Of a stretch of DNA of 64,000 nucleotides, positions 16,952 through 24,709 are shown piece by piece. Both the position numbers and the translations under genes were made by a program. Numbering within the stretch: position 1 is the stretch's first letter; every line of letters starts with the position of its first letter. Under the pieces are notes generated by a model, which saw nothing but the letters and a program-made list of their open reading frames with translations, was not told where the DNA came from and made no database searches. Source of the DNA: Bradyrhizobium sp. NAS80.1 (GTDB lineage Bacteria > Pseudomonadota > Alphaproteobacteria > Rhizobiales > Xanthobacteraceae); contig NZ_LGHL01000046.1 in NCBI RefSeq assembly GCF_001908205.1, positions 44,816 to 108,815 on the forward strand, given 5' to 3'.

Positions 16952-18055
16952 ATGAATCTGCTGCTCAAGGAAATCCGGCACACCCCGTTGCTCTGGCTCC
17001 TGGTGTTCGTGCCTGTGGTGATAGCTCTCGCGCGGATCATGCCGGAGGCCCACACGCTGCTGTTCGTGCTGGCCGTGATTGCCATCATTCCGCTGGCAAG
17101 CCTGCTCAGCCATGCGACGGAGGCCATCGCCGAGAAGACGGGGGATGCGATCGGCGGGCTGTTGAATGCCACGCTCGGCAACTTGACCGAGCTCATCATC
17201 GCGATCGCCGCCCTGCAGGCCGGTGAATATATGCTGGTGAAGGCCTCCATTGCGGGCGCCATCGTGACCAACTCGCTGTTCATGCTGGGCGCATCCTTGC
17301 TCCTGGGTGGGTTGAGATTTTCCACACAGGAGTACAACCGTGCCGGCGGCAGGCTCTATTCCGCCTTGCTGCTGATGGCGACGATCGCCCTGCTCTCGCC
17401 CTCCGCCATTGCCGACCTCGACTTCCCCGGAGAGGAGACCGCGGTGCACCGATTGAGCGCGGCCCTGGCGATCCTGTTGATTGCGGCCTACGGTCTCGGC
17501 CTGCTGTTCTCGCTGAAGACGCACAAGGAGTTGTTCGCCAGCGCCGATCATGGCGAAACGTCCGGGCCGGTACTGCCGATCGGGATAGCCATTCCGACCC
17601 TGCTGCTCGTGACCGTGCTCGTTGCGATCGTGAGCGAGATTTTCGTGGAATCGGTGCAGAAGGCCGCCGAAACGCTCGGCATGAGCCCCGCCTTCGTCGG
17701 CTTCATCGTCGTGGCGCTGGTTGGCGCAGCGGCCGAAATGACGGTGGCATTCTCCGCCGCACGTCGCAACCGGCTTGACCTGAGCGTGAGTATCGCGCTC
17801 GGTAGCGCGTCCCAGATCGCCCTGTTCGTTGCACCGGTCCTCGTGCTGCTGAGTTATTTCGTCGGACCGCACCCCATGGATCTTCGGTTCTGGCCCGGAG
17901 CGGTGACCATGGTGATGATTGCGACCGTGGTGACAAGCTTCGTCACAAATAGCGGACGATCGGCCTGGTTTATCGGCGCTCTCCTCCTTTTCATCTATGC
18001 GATCTTCGCAATGACCCTCTACATGATCCCGCCGGGCTCACATGGTCCGGTCTAG
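16952..18055 (+). CDS. Calcium/proton antiporter (CaCA superfamily, CAX/ChaA-like)
   Basis: A 367-residue polytopic inner-membrane protein with 10-11 hydrophobic segments. The two alpha-repeats contain the acidic cation-binding motifs NATLGNLTELIIAIAAL (first half) and GAAAEMTVAFSAA (second half), separated by an acidic/His loop (KTHKELFASADHGE). This is the duplicated CAX architecture. It would extrude Ca2+ (or Na+/K+) in exchange for H+. The ATG has GAGGA about 7 bases upstream. The anaerobox upstream suggests induction under low oxygen. Confidence 0.9.
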   Translation: MNLLLKEIRHTPLLWLLVFVPVVIALARIMPEAHTLLFVLAVIAIIPLASLLSHATEAIAEKTGDAIGGLLNATLGNLTELIIAIAALQAGEYMLVKASIAGAIVTNSLFMLGASLLLGGLRFSTQEYNRAGGRLYSALLLMATIALLSPSAIADLDFPGEETAVHRLSAALAILLIAAYGLGLLFSLKTHKELFASADHGETSGPVLPIGIAIPTLLLVTVLVAIVSEIFVESVQKAAETLGMSPAFVGFIVVALVGAAAEMTVAFSAARRNRLDLSVSIALGSASQIALFVAPVLVLLSYFVGPHPMDLRFWPGAVTMVMIATVVTSFVTNSGRSAWFIGALLLFIYAIFAMTLYMIPPGSHGPV

Positions 18056-18159
18056 ATCGCGCCACTTCGATGGCGAAAGCTGACGACGCACCGTGAGAAT
18101 GGGTGTCCAACGCAATACGTCAGCATTGTTGGCGTTGTCCGGAAACACTCCAGCGAATC

Positions 18160-18173
18160 TTGATCTAGCGCAA
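18160..18173 (+). promoter_or_regulatory. FixK-type box upstream of the 62-aa gene
   Basis: TTGATCTAGCGCAA fits the rhizobial consensus TTG(A/C)-N6-(T/G)CAA with the G variant in the right half. Its centre is about 72 bp before the start codon of the small plus-strand gene, leaving a leader of about 32 nt if activation is from -40.5. Confidence 0.55.
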
Positions 18174-18238
18174 TGGCCGCGCTGATGGTTGTCTGATGCA
18201 CGAACCAGGTGCGCCCGAGAACGGTGGCGGTAACTCCT

Positions 18239-18427
18239 ATGCCAGACCCTACAGAGATCATCAGCGCCGCTATTCGCTCAGCTTTTGTCAACTACCCACG
18301 GGAGGACGATCCCGATTGGAGAAGCCCCAGCTGGATCAAACCCGACGAATGCTTGCATCTCACCGCGGTGATCCTTCGGGCGCTCGAGGCCGAGGGCCTC
18401 AAGATCGTCGCGAAATGCGATGAATGA
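18239..18427 (+). CDS. Small hypothetical protein (62 aa)
   Basis: A 62-residue soluble acidic protein (MPDPTEIISAAIRSAFV at the start, helical C-terminus LTAVILRALEAEGLKIVAKC). No family recognised. An upstream in-frame ATG would add 10 residues without better support. The FixK-type box upstream and coding-like third positions favour a real gene. Confidence 0.55.
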   Translation: MPDPTEIISAAIRSAFVNYPREDDPDWRSPSWIKPDECLHLTAVILRALEAEGLKIVAKCDE

Positions 18428-18530
18428 GACGCAACAGCACGCGTCGTCGCGTCACCTTGGCAGTCGCAAAGCTGACGAAGCAATCGAGCGCACGTAACCG
18501 CCGCGAGGGTGAACGGCCAGCAATCGATCC

Positions 18531-18662
18531 CTAGAGATCAATCACATATACCAAGGCCAGGACGAACGCGATAATTCCAAGAATGAATGCGAGCCCCGTC
18601 CACCGCTCGAATGCCCTGGAGTGCGTCGAGCTGCGTGGCTCGTTGTGAGGTTCGAAAAGCAC
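18531..18662 (-). CDS. Single-pass membrane microprotein (43 aa)
   Basis: A 43-codon frame starting at GTG, with a perfect AGGAGG five bases upstream. The N-terminal half is hydrophilic (LFEPHNEPRSSTHSRAFERW); residues about 22-41 form one strong transmembrane helix (TGLAFILGIIAFVLALVYV), and it ends IDL. Its promoter side faces the anaerobox at 18743-18756, about 80 bp upstream of the start. It could be a small subunit or regulator of a membrane complex used in low oxygen. No homologue recalled. Confidence 0.6.
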   Translation of the reverse strand: MLFEPHNEPRSSTHSRAFERWTGLAFILGIIAFVLALVYVIDL

Positions 18663-18742
18663 CGAGGCCTCCTGCTGCAGCGCGGCTTGAGTGACGCATG
18701 CCTCGCCCGGCCCAACTGGGCGCGGATGACAACCTCCCGGCG

Positions 18743-18756
18743 TTGATTTGGATCAA
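18743..18756 (-). promoter_or_regulatory. FixK/FNR anaerobox, minus-strand promoter
   Basis: TTGATTTGGATCAA is a textbook match to TTGAT-N4-ATCAA. The sequence is almost symmetric; it is assigned to the minus-strand microprotein because its centre lies about 87 bp from that start. With activation from -40.5 this leaves a leader of about 47 nt. Confidence 0.7.
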
Positions 18757-18784
18757 CGGTCCGGGACTTTGACCTGATGCTGTG

Positions 18785-18798
18785 TTGATCCATGTCAA
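18785..18798 (+). promoter_or_regulatory. FixK/FNR anaerobox upstream of yiaW-yiaV
   Basis: TTGATCCATGTCAA matches TTGA-N6-TCAA. The centre is about 86 bp before the yiaW ATG, mirroring the geometry of the neighbouring box with respect to the divergent microprotein gene. Together they form a divergent, doubly controlled intergenic region. Confidence 0.65.
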
Positions 18799-18877
18799 TC
18801 GAGGGCTTGGGTCCCCCGCGACATTGTTTCGCAGACTGCCGGTCAGTCGCGTTTAGCCAACTGTTTGCGAGCGGCAC

Positions 18878-19351
18878 ATGGAAGATCCCTTCCTGAACTA
18901 TCTGGCGCTTGGCATCCTGTTGTCCGTGGTGATCATACTCGTCTACGGCATCATCGCGATCCACGACATTCCGGCGCAGATCGCCAAGAGGCGCCATCAT
19001 CCGCACGAGGATGCCATCCATGCGGCAGGCTGGATCAGCTTGGCCATGTTGCACGTCCTTTGGCCGTTTCTCTGGATTTGGGCGATGATGTATCGGCCGG
19101 ACCGTGGCTGGGGATTCGGTCAAAAGCCGGGCGAGCCGTCATCACCCGCTCAAGCGATCGCAGAACTGGAAGAGTTGAAGCGTCGCGTGACACAGATGGA
19201 GAATAGGCTCGAACACGAGCCCCGATTGGCTCAAATCGCGGAAAGAGAAATCGGACCGCCGGCGCCAGATCGGCCGGGGCCCGCCCCCGAGCAGGATGAT
19301 GGACGGGCGGCGGGGGCCCAAACCGCGCAGGGCCGGACTGCACAGCGATAG
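18878..19351 (+). CDS. yiaW: YiaW-like DUF3302 inner-membrane protein
   Basis: A 157-residue protein with two transmembrane segments (LGILLSVVIILVYGIIAI and AGWISLAMLHVLWPFLWIWA) separated by the conserved loop HDIPAQIAKRRHHPHEDAIH, ending RPDRGWGFG. This matches the E. coli YiaW/DUF3302 family, which pairs with an HlyD-like partner. The C-terminal 70 residues (a coiled-coil-like ELEELKRRVTQMENRLE, then Pro/Ala/Gln-rich) extend beyond the usual family length. The partner yiaV follows 35 bp later. Confidence 0.8.
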   Translation: MEDPFLNYLALGILLSVVIILVYGIIAIHDIPAQIAKRRHHPHEDAIHAAGWISLAMLHVLWPFLWIWAMMYRPDRGWGFGQKPGEPSSPAQAIAELEELKRRVTQMENRLEHEPRLAQIAEREIGPPAPDRPGPAPEQDDGRAAGAQTAQGRTAQR

Positions 19352-19386
19352 ACGACATACTCGCGGACCCCAGAGGGAGGCGGCTT

Positions 19387-20532
19387 ATGGAAATTCTGAT
19401 TACTTTGACTTACGTGGCCCTCTGTTACGGGGCGTTCAAGCTGTTCAGGATCCCGGTCAATCAATGGACACTTGCAACCGCAGCGCTTGGCGGCGTCTTC
19501 GGGCTGTCGCTGCTATTCATTACCATGGCCTATAACCAGCCATTCTCGACCAACGCGCGCATCTACTTTACGGTCACACCGGTGCTGTCGGGCGTCAGGG
19601 GGCGCGTGATCGAAGTGCCGGTCGAAGGTCGTTCCAATCAACGTCTCGAAGCCGGCGACGTTCTCTTCAAGATCGACCCCAAGCCCAACGAGTACACCGT
19701 TGCCGAAAAGCGAGCCGGGCTGGCCGAAGCGGAGGCCAACGTGGCCCAGCTCAAGGCCTCCGTCGATCAGGCGTCAGCGACCGTCGGCAAAGTCAAATCC
19801 GAATTGCAGTTGGCGCAGGAAAACTACGATCGGCAGCTGACGCTGTTCCAGAAAAACGTCGTCGCACAGGCGACGCTCGATACCGCACAGCGGAACCTCG
19901 ATGCATCCAAGCAGGCGCTTGCCGAAGCGACAGCCGCAGAAGATCGCGCGAAGCAGGCCTACGGCGCGACCGTCGACGGCGAACATACGGCCGTCGTGCG
20001 TCTCCGTAACGAACTCGCCGATGCCGAATACGATCTGGAGCAGACGGTCGTGCGTGCACCTACTTCAGGATTTGTCACGCAGGTCGCTCTGCGGCCAGGT
20101 ATGTTTGCCGGTATGACAGCCGCCCTCCCACTGATGATATTTGTCCACGATGGGCCGGGAGATCGTGTTCTGGTTGCCGCATTCCAGCAGAATGCGCTCC
20201 AGCGGGTTCATCCCGGCGACGAGGGGGAAGTTCTCTTCAAAGGTCTCCCGGGTCGCGTCTTCAAGATCAAGGTTCGGAGCCTGCTCGATGCGATTGCCGC
20301 AGGCCAACTGCTGCCGACAGGAACCTTGCAGGATCTCGGTGGGCCACTGCCCGGGGGAAGAGCCATTGCTCTTCTCGACCTCCAGGAGGATATATCCAGC
20401 TACGAGCTTCCGCTCGGTTCGGCAGGCGAAGCCGCCATCTATACCGAGCATTTTCACGAACTTTCGCTGCTTCGGAAAATCCTCCTGCGCATGCGAAGCT
20501 GGCAGAACTACGCATTCTTCGAGTCGCTGTAG
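19387..20532 (+). CDS. yiaV: HlyD-family membrane-fusion protein (YiaV/YibH-like)
   Basis: A 381-residue periplasmic adaptor protein. There are one or two N-terminal membrane helices, a biotinyl-lipoyl-like half motif (VRGRVIEVPVEGRSNQRLEAGDVLFKIDP), a long coiled-coil hairpin (about 95-200) and the returning half (VRAPTSGFVTQVALRPGMFAG). It would link an inner-membrane exporter to the outer membrane; no exporter is adjacent, as is also true of the E. coli yiaVW pair. It is co-directional with yiaW and probably under the same anaerobox. Confidence 0.85.
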   Translation: MEILITLTYVALCYGAFKLFRIPVNQWTLATAALGGVFGLSLLFITMAYNQPFSTNARIYFTVTPVLSGVRGRVIEVPVEGRSNQRLEAGDVLFKIDPKPNEYTVAEKRAGLAEAEANVAQLKASVDQASATVGKVKSELQLAQENYDRQLTLFQKNVVAQATLDTAQRNLDASKQALAEATAAEDRAKQAYGATVDGEHTAVVRLRNELADAEYDLEQTVVRAPTSGFVTQVALRPGMFAGMTAALPLMIFVHDGPGDRVLVAAFQQNALQRVHPGDEGEVLFKGLPGRVFKIKVRSLLDAIAAGQLLPTGTLQDLGGPLPGGRAIALLDLQEDISSYELPLGSAGEAAIYTEHFHELSLLRKILLRMRSWQNYAFFESL

Positions 20533-20535
20533 GCA

Positions 20536-20555
20536 GGGCGGCTCAAGCGCCGCCC
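20536..20555. terminator. Hairpin between convergent yiaV and pdxA
   Basis: GGGCGGC and GCCGCCC form a perfect 7-bp stem around TCAAGC, just past the yiaV stop and overlapping the pdxA 3' end. There is no U-tract, so assignment as a terminator is tentative. Confidence 0.35.
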
Positions 20556-21559
20556 CTGTCGACGCGGCGCGCGGCCATCTCCGCCGCGAGCAGCAGCGCC
20601 GCGCGGCTCGCGCCGATCGATGCGACACCCTGCCCTGCGATGTCGTAAGCGGTGCCGTGCGCGGGGGTGCAGATCGGAAACGGAAAGCCGCCCAGCAACG
20701 TCACGCCGCGGTCGAAGCCCATCAGCTTCATCGCGATCTGGCCTTGGTCGTGATACATCGTCAGCACCGCATCGAAGGCGCCACTCTTGGCGCGCAGGAA
20801 CACGGTATCGGCGGGAAATGGTCCCTCGGCGGCGATGCCCTCGCGCTGGCCGGCCGTGACTACGGGCGCGATGACGTCGATCTCCTCGCGGCCGAAATTG
20901 CCGCCGTCGCCGGCATGCGGGTTGAGGCCCGCGACCGCAATACGCGGCCGGGCGAAGCCGGCGTTGCGCATGCAGGCATCGGTCAGCTTCAGCGCGCGGT
21001 GGATGCGTTCGCTGGACAGCTTTGCAGCGACATCCCTGAGCGGAATGTGCGAGGTAACGCGCGCATTCCAGAGCTCACCCAGCACATTGAATTCGCTCGC
21101 CGCGGTCTTGAGACCAACCACCTCGGCCGAAAACGCGATCTCGTCGTCATACTCCGCGCGGGCGAGCCGCATCGCCTGCTTGTTGAAGGGGGTGAAACAG
21201 ACGGCGTCGACACGGCCATCGCGGCCGAGCTCGAGCGCGTGCCGGTAGTTCGCCAGCGCAAAGCGTCCGCCAGCGAGGCTCGCAGTTCCTCGCTCGACAC
21301 CGCCAGGATCGAGATGGCCGAGATCGACAAAGAGCACGTCTCCATCCGCGGCCCGGAGGTCAGCGCCCTGCTCCACTGTCCGCAGCTCCGGCTTGAGGCC
21401 CGCAACACGCGCGCCCTCGTCGAAGATGCGGCGGTCGCCGATCACGACGAGCCGGCTACAGGCACCGATCTCGTCCTGCGCCACGAGTTTCGCGGTCAGC
21501 TCCGGGCTGATGCCGGCGGGGTCTCCCATTGCCAGTGCAATCAGCGGCTTTGCGGTCAT
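20543..21559 (-). CDS. pdxA: PdxA-family 4-(phospho)hydroxythreonine dehydrogenase
   Basis: A 338-residue zinc-dependent NAD(P) dehydrogenase/decarboxylase of the PdxA family. Seen: MGDPAGISPEL at the N-terminus, the metal ligands in VTSHIPLRDV, GLNPHAGDGGNFG and TMYHDQGQIAMKL, and the C-terminal GTAYDIAGQG. PdxA proper makes the pyridoxine precursor; PdxA2 paralogues act on 4-phospho-D-threonate or erythronate. Its place as last gene of a TctABC/CaiB/enoyl-CoA hydratase operon, overlapping tctA by 4 bp, points to a catabolic paralogue, although no DUF1537 kinase is present. Confidence 0.85.
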   Translation of the reverse strand: MTAKPLIALAMGDPAGISPELTAKLVAQDEIGACSRLVVIGDRRIFDEGARVAGLKPELRTVEQGADLRAADGDVLFVDLGHLDPGGVERGTASLAGGRFALANYRHALELGRDGRVDAVCFTPFNKQAMRLARAEYDDEIAFSAEVVGLKTAASEFNVLGELWNARVTSHIPLRDVAAKLSSERIHRALKLTDACMRNAGFARPRIAVAGLNPHAGDGGNFGREEIDVIAPVVTAGQREGIAAEGPFPADTVFLRAKSGAFDAVLTMYHDQGQIAMKLMGFDRGVTLLGGFPFPICTPAHGTAYDIAGQGVASIGASRAALLLAAEMAARRVDRGGA

Positions 21560-23106
21560 ATGATCACCTTCTCCTGGGCTCTCTCTTGGGCTGTCGTCTC
21601 ACCGCTGGGCGGCTCCGGCTTGCGCCGCAGGCGCGCGAGCTGCAACGCGAGCGGAAGCAGCAACAGCGCGATGCCGGCCACGATCAGGCACGTCACCAGC
21701 TTGTTCGCGAAGAAGATGCCGAGCGATCCCTTCGACATCAGCATCGACTGCCGGAACGCATCCTCGGCCTTGTCGCCGATGACGATCGCGAGCACGAGCG
21801 GCGCCAGCGGATAGAACAGCTTCTTGAAGAGATAGCCGACGATCCCGAAGCCGAGCATCATGACCACGTCGAGATAGGAGTTCGACACCGAGTAGGCGCC
21901 GACGACGCAGATGATCACGATCAGGGGCGCGATGATCACGAATGGAATCCGCATTAAAGCGGCGAAGACCGGGACGGTCAGCAGCACCAGCGCAACGGCG
22001 ACGATGTTGCCGACATACATCGAGGCGATCAGGCCCCAGACGAAGTCCTTCTGGTCAACAAACAGCATCGGCCCGGGATTGAGGCCCCAGATCATGAGCC
22101 CGCCCATCATGACGGCCGCCGTCGCCGAACCGGGAATGCCGAGCGAGAGCATCGGCAGCAGGGCGCTGGTGCCGGCGGCGTGATCGGCCGTCTCAGGCGA
22201 GATGATGCCTTCGACCTCCCCCGTGCCGAAATACCGGCCCCGGCGCGAGAAGCGGCGGGCAATGCCGTAGCTCATGAAGGACGCCGCGGTCGGGCCGCCG
22301 GGCGTGATCCCCATCCAGCACCCGATCGCGGCGCTGCGCAGCAGCGCAACGCCATGCCGCGGCAGGCGAGCGACGGCGCGAAACACCTCGCCCCAATCGA
22401 TCCTCGATGAGACTGCGCGGGCATGAAACTCTTCTTCGACGGCCACCAGGAGCTCACCGATGCCGAACAGGCCCATCACCGCGACGACGAAGTTCACGCC
22501 CTTGACCAGCTCGTCGATGCCCATGGTGAGGCGGACGCTGCCGGACACCGTGTCGATGCCGATCGCAGCGATCGCAAACCCGATGGCCAGCGCCACGACC
22601 GTCTTGATCGGCGCCGCACCGCCCATGCCGACGAAGCTGGCAAAGGCCAGGAAATAGACGGCAAAATATTCCGGCGGTCCGAAGGCCAGCGCGACCTGCG
22701 CCACCCAGGATGCGAGGAAGGTGATCAGGATGACGCCGATCAGCGCGCCGAATGCCGCCGAGCCGAAGGCAGTGGCAAGCGCCGTCGTCGGCCGGCCATC
22801 GCGCGCCATCGGATAGCCGTCGAAGGTAGTGGCGACAGAGGACGGCTCGCCCGGAATATTGAACAGGATCGAGGTGACCGAGCCGCCGAACAGCGCACCC
22901 CAATACATGCTGGAGAGCAGGATGATCGCCGACACCGGCTGCATGCCGAAGGTCAGCGGCAGCAAGAGCGACACGCCGTTCGGTGCGCCAAGCCCCGGCA
23001 GCACGCCGACGAGAATGCCGAGCAGCACGCCGACCGCCATCAGGAGCAGATGCGGCATGGTGACCGCGATGGTGAAGCCGTGCAGAAGCTCCCCAAGATT
23101 GTCCAT
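21556..23106 (-). CDS. tctA: Tripartite tricarboxylate transporter, large permease TctA
   Basis: A 516-residue permease with about 11-12 hydrophobic segments. The family signature GVLPGLGAPNGVSLLLPLTF and the second-half repeat GITPGGPTAASFMSYG mark the two substrate-binding loops. It pairs with TctB and a periplasmic TctC to import a carboxylate using the ion gradient. It is tightly packed between tctB (11 bp) and pdxA (4-bp overlap). Confidence 0.93.
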   Translation of the reverse strand: MDNLGELLHGFTIAVTMPHLLLMAVGVLLGILVGVLPGLGAPNGVSLLLPLTFGMQPVSAIILLSSMYWGALFGGSVTSILFNIPGEPSSVATTFDGYPMARDGRPTTALATAFGSAAFGALIGVILITFLASWVAQVALAFGPPEYFAVYFLAFASFVGMGGAAPIKTVVALAIGFAIAAIGIDTVSGSVRLTMGIDELVKGVNFVVAVMGLFGIGELLVAVEEEFHARAVSSRIDWGEVFRAVARLPRHGVALLRSAAIGCWMGITPGGPTAASFMSYGIARRFSRRGRYFGTGEVEGIISPETADHAAGTSALLPMLSLGIPGSATAAVMMGGLMIWGLNPGPMLFVDQKDFVWGLIASMYVGNIVAVALVLLTVPVFAALMRIPFVIIAPLIVIICVVGAYSVSNSYLDVVMMLGFGIVGYLFKKLFYPLAPLVLAIVIGDKAEDAFRQSMLMSKGSLGIFFANKLVTCLIVAGIALLLLPLALQLARLRRKPEPPSGETTAQERAQEKVII

Positions 23107-23117
23107 CGGCCTCTCCG

Positions 23118-23603
23118 TCAGAAGCCGAGCGCGGCGGCGAGCGCGCCGTGCGGCAGGCTGACCTGGAACATGCGCTCGAACACGACGTAGAGCGCCAGCG
23201 CCGTTGCTGCCGCGAAGGCTAGAGCACGTGGCACCGATTGGTGTCTGGGGATCGCCAGCACCGCGAAGACATACAGGGCCGAGGCGAGGTACATCCCGGC
23301 CAACGGGATCGCGGCAATGAAGATCGCAGCCGGCACGAACAGGCCGGCAAGCCGGCGCAGCTCGGTCGGCGTGATCGCGATGGGAACGTTTGCGAGTGTT
23401 GCAACGGGCAGCACGCCCCGCACTAGATTGTAGAGGCTTCCGACCACAATGATTACACCGGTCAGGAACGGGAACGTGCCGGCGTCGACGCCCGCGCTCG
23501 ACCAGCCGATGCCGTTGTCGAGGCTGGAAACGACGACTGCCACACCGAAGCTGCCGGTGAGGACAGCGGTCGCAAGTTCAAGAGCGCGGCGCGATATCAT
23601 CAA
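23118..23603 (-). CDS. tctB: Tripartite tricarboxylate transporter, small permease TctB
   Basis: A 161-residue protein with four transmembrane segments and the DUF1468 pattern (GVDAGTFPFLTGVIIVVGS; final VSLPHG). It is the small membrane subunit of the TTT system. Two consecutive ATGs begin the frame. It sits between tctC and tctA in the usual C-B-A order. Confidence 0.88.
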   Translation of the reverse strand: MMISRRALELATAVLTGSFGVAVVVSSLDNGIGWSSAGVDAGTFPFLTGVIIVVGSLYNLVRGVLPVATLANVPIAITPTELRRLAGLFVPAAIFIAAIPLAGMYLASALYVFAVLAIPRHQSVPRALAFAAATALALYVVFERMFQVSLPHGALAAALGF

Positions 23604-23664
23604 GGGCTCCTGGTGAGAGACGACGGGACATCATGGCGCGCAACTTTTTAAGGGCTTGCCCGCC

Positions 23665-24657
23665 TCACTTGACCAGCCAGCCCTGCTCGCCTGCGACCTG
23701 CTTGACGTGCTCGAGGTCCTCCTTGATGAACTTGTCGAACTCGGCACCGGTCAGGAACGTGTCGACCTGGGAGGTCTTCTCGATGTAGTCCTTCCATTCG
23801 GCCGTCGCCTGCACCTTCTTCATGAGGTCGACATAATATGCAGCCTGGTCCGGCGTAACCTTGCCGGGCAGCCACACCGTCCGCGGCTGCTCGTATTGCT
23901 TGATGTCGAGCCCCTGCTCGGCGCAGGTCGGAACGTCGCCCCAGCCTTCGGTCGCCGTGATCTTGGCGCCCTGCGGCAGCCGCTTCGGGCTGAAGACGCA
24001 AAGCGGGCGCTGCGTTCCACCGCGCCATTGCCCGAGGCTTTCGCTGGGATTGTTGACGTGGGAGTCGAGGTGTCCACCGGCGAGCTGCACGGCGGTCTCC
24101 GCGCCGCTCTTGAAGGGGATGTAGGTCAGCTTGACGTGACCAGCCTTCTCGATCATGCGGGTGAGCACCTCATCGGTGTCCTTTGATTGCGCGCCGCCCA
24201 TCTTGAATTCACCCGATGCGGCCGCCTTCAGATAGTCGCCTGCCGTCTTGTAGGGCGCGTCCTGCTTGACCCAGAGCAGGAACTCGTCCTGCGCCATCGC
24301 CGCGATCGGAGTGAGATCGGTGTAGTTGAAGGCGACCTTGGAGACGAGCGGCTGCTGCCAGGCGTTCGACGTCCCGAAAATCACCTTGTAGGGATCGCCC
24401 GCCGACGCCTTGCCGTAGACATAGCCTTCCGCGCCGCTACCGCCGCCCTTGTTGACGACGACGATCGGCTGCTCCGTCAGCTTGTACTTGGTGACGATGT
24501 TCTGCACCGCCCGCGCGAGATTATCAGTCCCGCCGCCCGGCCCGGCGGTGGCCACGAACTCGATCGGCTTTTGCGGTTGCCAGGCTGCAACCGCCGGCAT
24601 CGCGCCGGCGAGCACAGCGGCGGCTGCGGAAAGCAGAAGTGTTGACGTGCGACCCAT
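23665..24657 (-). CDS. tctC: TctC/Bug-family periplasmic solute-binding protein
   Basis: A 330-residue periplasmic binding protein. The signal peptide ends at AVAA, and the Bug fold starts with QKPIEFVATAGPGGGTDNLAR (Bug-type ligand loop). GGAGG lies just upstream of the chosen ATG; a longer in-frame extension is Arg/Ser-rich and unsupported. Ligand unknown, presumably a carboxylate later handled as a CoA thioester by the adjacent CaiB-type enzyme. Confidence 0.9.
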   Translation of the reverse strand: MGRTSTLLLSAAAAVLAGAMPAVAAWQPQKPIEFVATAGPGGGTDNLARAVQNIVTKYKLTEQPIVVVNKGGGSGAEGYVYGKASAGDPYKVIFGTSNAWQQPLVSKVAFNYTDLTPIAAMAQDEFLLWVKQDAPYKTAGDYLKAAASGEFKMGGAQSKDTDEVLTRMIEKAGHVKLTYIPFKSGAETAVQLAGGHLDSHVNNPSESLGQWRGGTQRPLCVFSPKRLPQGAKITATEGWGDVPTCAEQGLDIKQYEQPRTVWLPGKVTPDQAAYYVDLMKKVQATAEWKDYIEKTSQVDTFLTGAEFDKFIKEDLEHVKQVAGEQGWLVK

Positions 24658-24709
24658 GATTTCCTCCCACCTTTTTGTGTGTTGTTTTATTTGTCGTATC
24701 GACGTCCGG

